NCBI GenBank assembly: GCA_013399855.1
Contig: VXAY01006780.1
Span: 2,805,181-2,869,180, forward strand
DNA: 64,000 nucleotides
Reading direction: 5' to 3'
Source: Oxyruncus cristatus
Taxonomy: Eukaryota > Chordata > Aves > Passeriformes > Cotingidae
In this document: positions 45,282 to 57,702 of the stretch, one piece after another
Position numbering within the stretch: position 1 is the stretch's first letter
How the letters are laid out: the number at the start of each line of letters is the position of its first letter
Made by a program: the position numbers and the translations under genes
The notes under the pieces: generated by a model
Databases searched by the model: none
Seen by the model: only the letters and a program-made list of their open reading frames with translations
What the model was told of the DNA's origin: nothing

Positions 45282-46511
45282 CTGAAAAACATAAAATACA
45301 GCCAAAAATTACAGGGTCTGCTGTGGAAAATAGATCAGAGGCGCCAGACTTCCTCAAAAGGTTGAGAGTACAAACTAAGGACAGGAGTGTTGCACTAGGA
45401 CATGATAATGCAAAAGTCCCGTGCCCAGGTAATATGTTTGTAAGCAAAAAAAAAAAAGGGAATCTTGTTTACAGCACTACACAGAGTGCTTGGGGTGTGT
45501 GTAAGCATAAATTAAGCTTTGAGAATCCTTCTTTTTAAAGAAGGCATGTTTAAATTACTCTCCTACATGTTTTTTATAATGCAGCCTCTATGTTGTATAC
45601 AAACCAGAGCCTTACTCCAACACATAGTAAAGTCTCAAAACATATCTTCAAGCAGGCATAGAAAGGTAACTAAGCAACCCCACAAAGTCGTGGAGATTTT
45701 TGGCTACACATTTCTGGAACAAAATCTGCAAAACCGAGAAAAGAGCTGGTTTTTGGCGTACTTTCGCAGTGGTTACAGTACTACAGGATCCCTAAAATGT
45801 ACGGTGTTGGTGGTGATCTGCAGTGGGATGAGACCAGATACTGGATGACCTGCTTCAGAACTTGTGTAAATAATCCTCCAAACTCCCAGCTAACACTCTC
45901 CAACGAGCACAACTGATTTGCCTAAAATAAAAAAATTATTTATATGTATAAATATGAGTGTTTTGCATTTTTTACACTTTATTAACTCTATGTGAAGATG
46001 ATTGCTCTTTGGTCCAAGAATTATTCTTAGTAAAAGCTTTAGTCAAATAGTATTTTCCTTCTTAATTATTTCTGTCACTGTGAATTGGGAAAAAAAGGTC
46101 CCTTTACCTGTGGGAAAAAAATATTTTTTTTTTTAAATCCGTCAAATTACTGTTTCTGCAATTAATACATTTTTTTTTCTTTCTCCAGAAATTGTTATGT
46201 AATTTACTGATTCCATAAAAAAGTTTTTGCAGTGAAACAAGACTTGGGCAATGAATCCACTTGCTACAGCCCTCAAACCCACCCCTAATCATGACAAACC
46301 TATTTTCTGACTTCACCTTGACTTTGCAGAGTTTGGAATTAGCTGTCTGAAATCTGACCACATTTCAGTGAGAAGTCAATGCAAGATCAAAAGGTCACGA
46401 CACTTAACTGTGATTAAATTGAAAATCTTACTTCTATTGCAACAGAGTCATAACACCACCCCTTCTTTTTCTTTGAGGTATTAATAGCGCTGGAAGAAGC
46501 AGTACTACTAG

Positions 46512-46524
46512 TGACCTTGGGTCA
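46512..46524. promoter_or_regulatory. Possible nuclear-receptor site
   Basis: The 13-base tgaccttgggtca contains tgacc and ggtca as everted half-sites with a 3-base gap. It also contains tgaccttg, the reverse complement of the CAAGGTCA monomer site of SF-1/ERR-type receptors. A single match in 64 kb can arise by chance. Confidence 0.25.
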
Positions 46525-47688
46525 AGCAATGCTAATTTATTGCTTTAAAAAGGTTCCTTGCTTTTAAGCAAATGAAGATTTTAATTACCTCAGAGCACTA
46601 TAAAGAAAATGCCTATTTTAAATATTCAAATTTTTTTTTTTACCTGCTGACTGTCTGCTTTAGGTATCATTCAGAAGCTTAGAGGACAATCTTGTATAAA
46701 TTAAAAACTATAAGTGAAAAAAAAGCACTCACAAAATAAAAATTGATAAATTTCAGATTATAAACATGTGGAATATTTAGCCCAGAAAGCTTCAGTCCTG
46801 GTATTTCTATTTAAAATAATGAAATCCTCCTAAAAAGTGATATATTTCCCAGTGTGTCCAGAATCCATTTCCTCTCTTTTGTCTTTTTTATGTTTAATAA
46901 TTTCTCCGATGAATCTCAGTGAAAAAAAATATTCTCACTTCTGCAATTTTGTTTCAAAATATTGATCTTCTGGGTTATCTTTCCCTGATAGCTCAACTCA
47001 GTGCCAGCACATAGACTATGGGTAACATGCACAGCGCTGTTATATTCTGGACACTTGATTTTGGCAAGAAGTTTCATGTTTCGGAAACCGCAAAGGTGGA
47101 AACAAAGGTAAAATATTAGGAATGTAAAATATTTAGTTAACATTTAAAATCAACATTCAGTGGATTTAATTTTACAGGGTGGGCATTAGGCTTTTGCTTA
47201 TATTTTAGGTTTTTCTTTCCCTTCAGCCAGCCATGGCTCAAGCAGCCTTTGGGCTTTATGTTTAAAGTAGGTTCAGAATTTCACAAAAATTTATTAGATT
47301 TGGAAAAGCTGCTGCCGAAATATGGGACTCAAAGCATGTTTTCTTTCAAAATTTGAAACAATCCAGGGAAGGGCTTTGTGGCAGCGGCAAGAGCCGGGCT
47401 CGGCGCTGGCACCTTGGCTCCAGCACAGCCCTGCAGCCGGTGGGCAGCACACACAGCCCGAGCTGCTCCTGGATTTTGGGAAACAAAGTACTTTTGTTTG
47501 CGCTGAGCGCTGTTTTTCCAACACCAAGGCTAGTGGCACAAGAGAGACTCCACTGGCCATAGGACATTTGTTTGCATACTGAATCTTAACTTTCTTCTTT
47601 TATTACCCTGGCTACTGCGATAACATTTTTCCTAATTCTGTTTTCCTGTAACCCTCCCCTTTCTGTTGAAATTAAATTTTAATTTCTT

Positions 47689-47703
47689 AAAAAAAAAAAA
47701 AAA
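47689..47703. repeat. Poly-A tract (15)
   Basis: An A run just after the 19-base palindrome gaaattaaattttaatttc (47668-47686). No retrocopy body was recognised upstream. Confidence 0.85.
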
Positions 47704-47726
47704 GACAACAAAGGCTTTAAGCACTA

Positions 47727-47740
47727 TTCTTCATGAAGAA
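47727..47740. repeat. 14-bp perfect palindrome
   Basis: The sequence ttcttcatgaagaa is its own reverse complement and contains TTCnnGAA units like those of heat-shock elements. That resemblance alone is weak evidence of binding. Confidence 0.6.
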
Positions 47741-47940
47741 GCACAGTAAAACGCAGGACGAGGTAGAATTAACGCCACTCCACACTGCAGTAGGGATCAC
47801 GGGAGGCTACCGAAACATGTACTGGGCAAGCGTATGCTCAGCATTGTTATGCAAGGTGGCATCTTGTGGAAACCCCAGATAAGAAGACTGAGTTAAGGCA
47901 CTTAGCCAAAATGTTTATATGCAGAATTTTGCTTCCCTGA

Positions 47941-48250
47941 TTTTATTCAGATGCCGCAGATGATCCGGTACATATAAATGTGCCGCCACATGGTTAAGGG
48001 ATTGGCAAAATCAGAGCCGTTGTGTTTTACAGTCTTGCCTAGGACGAGGGAGTCTTGCTCAGCCTCCACCGCTCGCTCTCTGCTTTTTCAGCAGTTGGCA
48101 CTAACTCCCGTCGGGGCTTTTTTGTTGTTTTGCACATGGAAACTTTTAAATTCCAGTTTTCTGAATGTTCAGTGTTTTGCGGGTTCGGCTACAACGCGAG
48201 GGGGATTGTCTGTCCTGCTGAGTCAGTTAGCCAAACAGGTGACCGGAGGA
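47941..48250. promoter_or_regulatory. CpG-retaining block, possible regulatory element
   Basis: By hand count there are 14 CpGs in 310 bases, with otherwise mixed base composition and no recognisable repeat. It lies about 2.7 kb upstream, in gene order, of exon 3. Regulatory function is inference from CpG retention. Confidence 0.22.
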
Positions 48251-49930
48251 ATAAATTAATTTTGCCCATACATAATTGATATAAATGGAAGATCGTTTTC
48301 ATAAGCATTTGCATTAAATCAATAAAATCACTTACTATAGAGCAGTTTAACAATTCATTTGATTTTCTTTTTTCTATATATTTGATAGCCACTCTGCAAA
48401 ACAGTATACACTTTATGCCTATTTTCTTTAGCAACAACACTGCCAGTTAAATTCTACCACCTGCAATAATTAGAGCCATTGGAAAACATACAAAACAAAA
48501 TATACAGTAGATGCGAGCCCCTCTTGAATCCACGGCCCCCTGCGGCAATGAGTTTCATTGGTGCCTTAAGCTAAGGCTGGTAGGAAGCCAAAGAATCTGT
48601 ATATTACAATAAAGTGCATGTTATTAAGGGGAGGATTTAAATGATTTCAGATGGAGTTGGAAATATTATAGTGAGGAACCACTATTAAGATTGCTGATTA
48701 AAAAAAAAAAATCACCAAGGAATCTAGTTTTATGTTTAAGGAAGCTTAACCTTGAATAGCACAATAGGTTTTATCTGGGTGCTTTTTTAGTTAGAGAAAA
48801 GTTAGTGGTTGGAATTTTTAACCCTGAGTTACCCAGAGTTTGAGTGAGTCTGTGCACTGGAGTCAAGGTTACTGGGCAAGAGAAGCTCAAGAGGATCTGG
48901 TATCAACCGTAATCATGGCAAACAGGATAAAAAAACATACTGAAGCTATTTTACTCTCTACTTCCAAGAATCAACTTTGATTAAGGGATAAAGAAAAAAA
49001 CCCAACCAACAAAACAGGCTAGTTTTTCAAAGTAGCATTTCCTACCACATCACTATTCTCTGTTCCTCTTTGGATCTGCTCCTTAAGCATATGCTACCCC
49101 AGCACGACTGAGGTGGTTACGCCCAAGCCCCAGGTCTGCCTGATCCCAAACCATAGGCAGGCAGGGACCTTCAGCTCCAGGACGGAAGCTCTGGACTTTT
49201 CAATATGCAGTTTTTTCTTTTCAGCTGCAGCAGGAACACAGCTCCAGCTGGGCTGCACGACGGCTGCATGGAAGCAGGGCTCGCGGCGCTGGAAGGGAGA
49301 GCTCCATTGTTTGGAAAGAATAAAACCTTCCCAGGAAAGTCTGGCCTGTGGACAGGACCAATGTCAACAGACTGACAATGTTGTTCTTTTTTGCAGACCG
49401 TGACACAGACGGTGTAGAGTTGTTACACCCCTCCACCAAAAAAGCCTGTTTCGAATGTCATGGCACTTCCCAGTGCTAAACCACTCCATGGCTGCCTGAC
49501 TTGGGAGAAATGGAACACTCTGTTGAGCACTCCCCAAAACACACTGTGTCTCCCAGGGCATGCTGAATCCAGCTTTGGATTCGCTGGAGTGGCAGTGACC
49601 CCATTGTCTGCCGGTCTGCGCAAACAGAATTAATGGATGTCAAGATCATTTTTTACCTCTGTAGAACCACCCCCCAGCAGAACCTGTGCCTCTTGAGCAG
49701 ACTGTGAGCTAACACAGGTGCAGACACATCTATCCTGGAAACAGTAAAGGTGATCCCCAGGTCGTGGAGTAAAAAAATGACCAGTGATGCCAGATGAGCA
49801 AGGCAGCACTGCCATTGCCCATGCTGAGCCTGCTCTGCAGTGAAATAAAGTGGGTTCCTCTCCTCCACAGCCAGCCCAGCACCTCACAGAAGTGCACAAG
49901 TTAAATTTTCCATTCATATCATGTCTTGGA

Positions 49931-49940
49931 GGGGGGGGGG
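49931..49940. repeat. Poly-G tract (10)
   Basis: An uninterrupted run of ten G residues, rare in this AT-rich intron. Confidence 0.9.
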
Positions 49941-50597
49941 ATATTGTATAATAAACTGACATATTTTATTTAAGTTTCGGATTCCTATTTGTAATAAAAA
50001 ATTTATATGGCTGGGTTGTGTTCATGCAATAAATTTTTCATCTATAATTTTGGGCATGGATTCTACCAAAGATTTATATAAGTTAAAAAAAATAATTTAA
50101 ATCATGCTCCTTTATATACAGTCCTATGTGGTGAGCTTAAGGGATTTACAAACAGAAACCAGGACCAGAACTGGAGCTTTTTTTACACTCACTTTTCCTT
50201 CATTATACATTACAACGTAAACACATAGGGATCATTCCATATATGCTACAATTATTATTTACGGCTATTTTGGTGGCTACTACTATTTCTTTTAAAGAAG
50301 GCCTGGCTCTCCCTTTCACTCCAGCCATTGTTTTCAAGTCAACTTTTATAGGGAGTTCAAAGTGCTTCATTATCATCCACCTCACCATCACACATGTAGA
50401 TGCCCACACCAGATTTCCAGTTTTATTCCATACCCCCTGTACCCTATGCCCCATCCCCACGGCTCTCCAACGAGGTTCTGCAGTGGTAAAATCCCTGTGG
50501 TGCCAGCCTGGTTGTTTTTTTTTTTTATAAGGCGAGGACTCTTAATTCCTGTACACTGGGAAAGAGATTATCTTTGATAATGGAAATGTAAATCAAA

Positions 50598-50780
50598 GCT
50601 TGCTGTTGTTTATTCCAGACAGACATTTGTGTGTTAAGTCTGTTTATCAGGCAACACTTTGTCTAAGCCAGGAAGTAGTCAGCCTTTGTAACAAGATGTA
50701 TGCAAATGATTTTCCCATCAGCCCTTGCCACAAAACTTTTGTGGCAAAAAAACCCTCCTTGTTACTTCACCAGTAAGACG
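50598..50780. repeat. Direct duplication, copy A
   Basis: This is the first of two diverged direct copies. It shares the 20-base identical core tctgtttatcaggcaacact (50639-50658) with copy B. Flanking blocks match in order: ttgtgt, tta, tgtct, ctttgta, atgcaaa, aacttt, tggc and gttactt. It contains a 23-base perfect palindrome at 50725-50747. It is not recognised as a known repeat. Confidence 0.75.
50725..50747. repeat. Perfect palindrome, 11-bp arms, 1-base centre
   Basis: The arms ttgccacaaaa and ttttgtggcaa are exact reverse complements around a single C at 50736. It lies in copy A of the direct duplication. Copy B keeps only 5-base arms (ctgcc at 50989-50993 and ggcag at 51008-51012). 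Confidence 0.9.
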
Positions 50781-50868
50781 CTCCTAAGCTACCCCATAAG
50801 TAGACTAGCAACAAAACAGCCAGCGAGACTATGCTGATGAGTTTGAATGAGCCCAAAACATGTGCCCA

Positions 50869-51041
50869 CAGTCTGTTGCTCGGTATTGTAAGCAGACTTT
50901 GTGTATTACATCTGTTTATCAGGCAACACTCTGTCTGCTGGGGCGGCTTTGTACCAAGGTGGATGCAAACAAAGATCTCCACAACTCCCTGCCTAACTTT
51001 TTTTGGCGGCAGAAATTCCCCGTTACTTTCCTCCTCGCTGG
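50869..51041. repeat. Direct duplication, copy B
   Basis: This is the second copy, offset by 272 bases at the core (50911-50930). It keeps the blocks ttgtgt, tta, tgtct, ggctttgtac, atgcaaac, aacttt, ttggc and gttactt in the same order and orientation. Divergence outside the core indicates an old duplication. It has no coding capacity. Confidence 0.75.
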
Positions 51042-52080
51042 AAATAGGAATGTGAAACTTGACCGAGAGGCTGCGAACCCCTAAAGCTGTATCAAAATGG
51101 TTTCATTTTAAATCAACTTTCTTTGTTCTCACAAGCCCATAAATGATTTACTGCTATCGTGTGATAGCCTAGAATGTGGGGAATCTGTGTATTCCCATAC
51201 TTCTTCCTTGATATTACAAACAAGTATTTGATTCACTTCTAAATGTTTGTTTTTAAAACAGTTTACAGCCTTTGATTCCTACTTACTGATTCATTTCTGG
51301 AACATTTTCTATTTATTCCTTTGCAGTAGCAAACGTTAATTTTGACTTAATTCAAATTGTCATCAAAGGCTTCCTTAAGAAATCCCACAGCACAGATTTT
51401 ATTTGTTATAATAAAATATTCTTAAAGTAAACATCGTTCGACTGTGTTTTTTTAATTCCAAGAGATACAAAAATCCGTTACCCAAAGGATTCAAATTGGT
51501 TCAGCCCTTTTTCCTAGACAAAATAAACACTTTAGGACTTTACTTGTTTGTATTCTCCTCAGTGGTGCTGTATGCATCACCAGCTAAAAACAAAGAAACT
51601 TTTAGCTGCTCAGACAAAATGCAGAAGCTCCCCAAACAACGAAGCGGGGGGGTGGGGAGGCATTCAGAAAGTCTGACAGTCCATTCAATATAGGGATGAT
51701 GGCCATAATGCATCCAGGGTCCCCTTGCTAATTAAATATGCATTGGCACAGTTTTGATCGATGCAAGCCATGGATCAGATGACACACCTGCAAAATCTTG
51801 AGCCCAGAGCTCCCAGGAAAAGGAAAATACAGGCTGTCTCCTTATCTTTGTTTTCAAAGGCTCTCAATTTCTGTGCTTAGATATCTAATTTAATTCTCTC
51901 ACCCCTCAGCAAACTGGATTAGGAAAGTCAATACTGCCATTGTGCATCGACAGGAACACACAGCTTTCCTTTTATTCAATTTAGCCATGACCTTTAGACA
52001 AAGATAATGACAACTGTCTAAAAGTAAGGTAAGGCCTTAAGGAAGACCCTGCTGAGGGGCCCCTCTTGCTTTCCATGGCT

Positions 52081-52520
52081 CCTCCGCCCAGGAAGAGTCC
52101 ATCAGCCATGGAGCAGATTCCAAAATAGATTTTCTCCCCAGACCGCAATGACTAGGACTGGCTTGGCAGAACGGCTCCCTCAGCCACCAAAGGCTTTGTC
52201 CCACCCTGAGGACCTGGGACATCTCAACACCAGCGGCTGGACCCTCACGAGCCATTTGCCGAGAGGCAGTAAGATATCCGGAAGAAGCGCACGCGCCAAC
52301 GGCAAAGCCGAGCCCTTGCACGAAGAGGGACCGTGCTGTCCTATTTTTCCTGTGGCTGTTAGGGACACAGGGAAGTGGAAGGGTCAGGCGAGTGCCGGCA
52401 GTAGCACTAATTTCTAATTTCTGGCTCCGGTACTTGGGAAGAATTGTAATCCTAGAGCTAAGAACACAGCACGGGGAGCCGCACACAACCGTGGCGGGAG
52501 GAGGAAGCGGCACGCGGATT
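52081..52520. promoter_or_regulatory. CpG-retaining block, possible intronic promoter or enhancer
   Basis: By hand count there are 24 CpG dinucleotides in 440 bases, in a locally GC-rich segment flanked by AT-rich sequence. That density is high enough to resemble a small CpG island. No TATA box, initiator or splice donor on either strand could be tied to it with confidence. A 158-codon minus-strand ORF across it has no recognisable domain and is probably a by-product of the high GC. An internal promoter or enhancer is inference only. Confidence 0.3.
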
Positions 52521-53642
52521 TTCCTGGAGCTGAGCTGAAGCCAATGGAAATGACATTACTTTCCAATAGGTCTCGCATCAATATTTTTAGCAGCCTTCCT
52601 ACACGAGATAGCATCTTTCTAATACATCTGTAAGGGAAGGACAGAGAACATGCTCGAGCTAACGAACAGCTATCAGCCAGTAATCCACTTTGGAACCTTC
52701 AGATACAGGTTGTACCTGAATCAGTGATTGAGGCATATAAAAATTCATATTGATTGAACAGCCCAGCTCCACAAAATGTGAGCTTCCATGCTGCACAGTG
52801 TTTTAATTCTGCAGGATTTTTTTTTAGCTGCATTTAAAAATATACTCGGCATTTCTAGCTGTGGACCAATATTTTTCTCATGTCTTTTTATACAGATTTG
52901 GAGGGAAAGTTATTTGTAATGGAAAAAAAATATGTGCAAAGTTGGATTGCTAAGTTTCTGTAATCTTGGGAAATAAAAAAAAAGCAGCCTATGTAAGAGC
53001 TACAAGAAACCATATGGATCAACAAGAGCTGCCCTCATATCCCTAGGAAATATATATTAACCTACATTTCATCATCATAAACCCCAAAATAAAAAATCTA
53101 ATTAGAGTCTCTACCCTCAGATTCACTTCTAGAAAATTTGCTTATCCCCCTCACAAAATGATTTACAGTACTTACATCCATTTCTTCAGAGTGATTTAAA
53201 TTTATTGAATCATTTCAATTTTTAGAGAGCTTCCATTTGGATCTGTACGGGTTTCTAGACATATGTAGTCCTCAGTTATTTAAAATTAATTGCACTACAA
53301 TAATTTTAAATTGCTTCACACTATACGAATCTCAAGTGCTTTGAAATATTTGAACCATTCTATTTAGAAGCCATCAAACTTCTGAGCACATGCATCAAAG
53401 AGTTGTTTTAAAAGCCGAAGGGCTGTACTGATGATCCCAAAGTGCAGGTGAGCATGGCTCTGGGCATGCTCAGTGCACATGGTCCTGAATTTATAGAACA
53501 ATTCAACAGATTTTGCCTGAATGTCAATCTTTAATTAACAAAAACTGAGCCTGTAATAATTTCAAACCACTGAAAAAATTCTAAAACTAAAAAAGCACTG
53601 TTATAAAATAATGGCATACATTAAAACTATTATTACTTCTAA

Positions 53643-53850
53643 TGTATATTTATAGAACATCCTTTTATTCTGAAAATTAAAACAGCTTATTAACATTAAA
53701 CTAAGCTTTACAACACCTCTGTGGGAAAGGTGAGCATAACTATGCCCACTTTATGCAGGGATGAAGGAGGCACATAGAGGTTAAGTGATCTACCTTGAGA
53801 GGCACAGCTACTAAAAGGAGTAAAAAGCACAGGGCCGAATTCTAGATAAT
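53643..53850 (+). repeat. Ancient LINE/SINE tail (L3- or MIR-like)
   Basis: It reads tatatttatagaacatcc, ctttacaacacctctgtggg, cactttatgcagggatgaag, gaggcacatagaggttaagt and gaggcacagctactaa. This follows in order the old shared tail 'tttacaacaccctgtgaggt ... cattttacagatgaggaaac ... gaggcacagagaggttaagt'. MIR and L3/CR1-like elements share this style of tail, so the exact class is open. Confidence 0.65.
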
Positions 53851-54170
53851 AAAGTCTCATTGCCACCTATGCGGCCATTACAATGGCAATGGCTTAGGAA
53901 GCCGTCAACCACATTATGTGGAAAATTACTTGGTAGAATGCATCCAAAGTCACCTAGAAGGGATATTTCCAGTCACTTCCAGCTTCTGTTTATCTTGCCT
54001 TTCTTTTTTGTTCTTATTAGATATTTTGAAAAACAAGAAATCATTTCTCTGTATCTCTCCAGAGTATTTTATATCTCAGTTTAACAATAATAACAATAAC
54101 ACCATTTAGGCTGACAGTATTTTAGGCCTGACTTCATGTATAAGGCAAGTGGAGATGGAACTGTGTGATG

Positions 54171-54210
54171 AGCAGATCTGGTAGCTTTAGTCAAAGCCTC
54201 CAGATCTGCT
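54171..54210. repeat. Nested hairpin, 11 bp + 5 bp stems
   Basis: The outer arms agcagatctgg (54171-54181) and ccagatctgct (54200-54210) are perfect complements. Inside, gctttt-less arms gcttt (54184-54188) and aaagc (54193-54197) also pair. They are separated from the outer stem by two unpaired bases on each side and closed by a 4-base loop. Sixteen pairs form in 40 bases. Confidence 0.9.
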
Positions 54211-55208
54211 TCTGTGCAATTTTACACTGGTGAGTAAACCAACGTCAGCAAAGCAGGATTATGTCCACCATATGGTGAGACTCCATTGGCGGGAGTACAG
54301 TCACCCAATTAATCTCTATCCCCCACCATTCCCTTGTTATTTATTTATTGTGACAAACTCATCCTTATGGGACCCAAGGCGGGGAGTTGCGTATTCTCAG
54401 TCTATTCCCATCAGTGTCCATCCTCATTCTTTATCCATGCTGCCCAAGCAGTGTCTGTGGGCTGGTACCTCTCCTCTGGCCAAGAAGCACGGTGCTACAA
54501 GGTCACAACCAAGGAGGATCTCTAGATTTTCCACAGAGGGCAGAAACACGGAATTTTTCAAACCTGCCCTCCAACCAAAAGCCAAATAAACCCCAGTCCC
54601 TGACTGCCTTCCAAAGCTCGCCTTTCTAACATCATCACGCTGTTTCTGGAGATCACCGGTGCTCATGTATTTCAGTCTGTGCCTCTTCCAGCCATTTGAG
54701 ACTTCATCAGCCAGCAGAAACAAAGGAAAACCTTCACCAAATCAACACACTGGGCAGAAGCCCCTACCTCCTCCTCCTTTTTCAACCTCTCTGGCTCCTC
54801 TTTCCCTGAAAGGACAAGTGTAAAATTTTCCTAGGATTGAACAAAAATTCAACTAGGAATCTATAAAACAGAGTAAAGAAGCTAATATCTCAAAGAATGG
54901 GCCCATTTTCCCTATAAAGGATTATTCCAGTTCACACAGGGAAAAACTGTTGATAATAAAAATATGTGTGACTATTTAAGAAATAAACAGAAGATGAACT
55001 AATATTCCATGGAGATTTTGTCAATAGCAGATTAATATCAAGTTACAGATGAGGCAATCTAAGCAAAGTTTAGGCACTATTTTTTTATCGTGGATCTACG
55101 CTTGCAGTCCCGTTCTCACAACTCTCTTTTATTTTGATGTACCTGACACTTTTCCTCTTGGCTCCCATTTCAGCCCCTCTTAAGTACATATTTGGTTGTA
55201 GTGGCCAA

Positions 55209-55253
55209 TTTTTTTCCTTTCTTTTTTTTTTCTTTTCTTTTTTTTTTTTTTTC
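55209..55253. repeat. T/C-rich tract
   Basis: A 45-base run of T with scattered C and no other bases. Confidence 0.88.
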
Positions 55254-57702
55254 TGGCAGATGTCTTTTCCTTGTTCTGTGCACTCCTAGGAGTTCAACGT
55301 GGCATGTGAAAAATTTCCATTTCAGGTTTTCTTAAGCTTTATACAAAATTAAACTGTTGGCAAAAATACATAGATACACGAAATTATGCAGCAGAAAAAG
55401 CTGCGCGATAGTTCCCTTTCCTCTCTCCCTACCTTCTTCTTGCCTTTTTTTTTTTTCTTCAAAAAATTGCAGAAATATTGCCATCAGCCCAAAGAAAAGT
55501 CAGAGAGTTTTGCCCACAAAGAAATGCCACTGATTGCTGCTCCGTGGATGTGTTTCTACTCTCACAATATTGTAGACTGTGAAGAAGAACTGAGAATTAC
55601 CATAAAAATCAGGACGTGTTTTGTTGCATCAGTATCATGTTGGCATCAACACCACAGACTCGGGCAGAAAAAAAGCAGCCTTTTGGTAGGCAGCCTACTC
55701 TTGGTCTGTGTTTCTGCTGTGTTTGTAAGCCATGTAAGTGGAAGAGAAAGTTAAAACTTGGAGAGAAGTAACATCCTGCAGGCTCGGTACGGAGCCATCA
55801 CACCGAGTTACAGCAAAATCTAAGCTACGATCGCCATAAATCATGGAGAAATGGAATTGTATCCACATCTCAAAGGACAGTGGATCATTATAAATATCAG
55901 AAAGAGTTGGGCATATATATAGTTCACCCCCTGAAAAATGTTAAGTTTAATGTGTTGACTCTGAAAAAGCAACTGAAAATCCATTTTCCACCAGGTCCCA
56001 GTGGTGCAAATCTAAATTTCGAGGAAGAAATTTAAATGCAGAAAAGTCCAGAGCTCTCCAAACCTGTAACTACACTGCGTAGACAAAATTTTAATCAAAC
56101 TTTTAAAGCCATGGCTATGATCTGATGAACAGACAGCTTGACTTGATTACATTTTTAAGTTTCAGTTTCTATTTCTGTTTTAAGATGAAAAAGATCATGG
56201 AGTGTCAGAAATTTGAATACTGAATAGCAAAAGCTCTTGCAGGTTTAGAAAGCATATAGAAAAGCTGGCAAAAGAAAACGCTATTCCATTGCCACCATCT
56301 GCTTTCTGGCATATTGAAGAAACTTTACTAACAGCAACATTTTCTTGCATTAGAATATCTGCTAATTAGTTTTGTTGTAATTTTTTTTTTTTTAAATTAC
56401 CTTTTACACAGAAGGCAAATAGCCAGTTTTTTTGGCTGGCTACACCTTACACCACGTCTGATAACATTTTCACATTAAGTTCAGTTTACCTCACATTTTT
56501 TTCTATCAAAATCCTATCTTTAGCATAGTCAAAGCCTGCAAAAACTTTGCCTTGCTGAGACTAAAGAAAAAAACATCAAACATACGAAGTGTTAAAAATC
56601 GCTGAATAACTCAAAGGAAAAAAGATAATTTTGAAGGCGTTTTGGCTGAAATCTATTTTCCTTTGAATTGCATGAGTGTTTTAAAATGTTAAAAACACTA
56701 CAGAGTGACTAATGAATGTAAAAGAATGATAAAGAGTATGGGTCCAGTTATCAGTGATGTGCCTAAAACAAAATAATTTTGGACAGTCTGCCATGCAAAT
56801 ATTGACAAAAATGTCATAAATAATGTCTGCAACAAAGGGAATCCTGCAAAGGAATATTCTGTTGTACTTAATGCATTGTAAAGTGTGCCTTTTAGCAAGC
56901 AGTACGTTACAGAGCCTGGAAAGTTCAGTTGGACAAAAAACCCCTAAAATTTCCCAGATAAAAATATTACTAAGGTTGTTTATTTTTTTTTTTTTCAGAA
57001 ACAAACCTTCCAAAAAGTTAAAGGTACAGAGTTACATTTGGAAAATGATTCAGTTAGTAGCTGACTTTTCAAAAAGAAATGACTTGTCCAGAAATTAAAA
57101 ACAAACCAAATGTAACCAACTCATTGACTTCTGACTATTTTCTCTGTAATTTTTAATAGTATTTTAACCCATTTCTTTGCTGGCAGGGAAGAGGTTCTTT
57201 GCAGGTCTTTATCAGTCTGTACTGAAATCAAGTGCAAAGACATTAAGTCACACTGCCCTGGGCCAGAGCTGAGAGGTGGCAAAGTTTCTGTTCCAGCATT
57301 CTTAGGACCTAATTCCATCTCAGTTCCAGAGTCCAACTGACTCCACATGTAGGGTTAAAAATAAAAATGTAAACCTGTGAGAATGATGGTAAAAGATTCA
57401 GGAAGGGCTCAAAACTACTTTCAAAATCCCAGAATTTTACTCATTTTATTACTTTTTTAGTAGCATTAAAATATGAAGTCAAAATGAGGAATGACACGGG
57501 AAGTTGCACTAGCAACTCCAGATTACTTGGATCTCCACTTACATACTGTGCTACTTGTAATCACAAACAATCCAGTCACTTTTTTCTAAAAGTCTACTAA
57601 AAAAATGAAACAATCAGGTCTACACTGAAACCCTCTGCATGTGTTTTGCAAAAGTTCATTTCTGAGAGAAATTTCACAGCCACAGAGATGACAAAAAACA
57701 AA

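Noticed and set aside
52037..52513. 158-codon minus-strand ORF in the CpG-rich block
   Set aside because: Raised GC lowers stop-codon frequency. The protein has no recognisable domain, so it is noted only as part of the CpG block.
54171..54210. Calling the nested hairpin a microRNA gene
   Set aside because: The stem is too short and the flanks do not extend the pairing, so a miRNA precursor cannot be supported.
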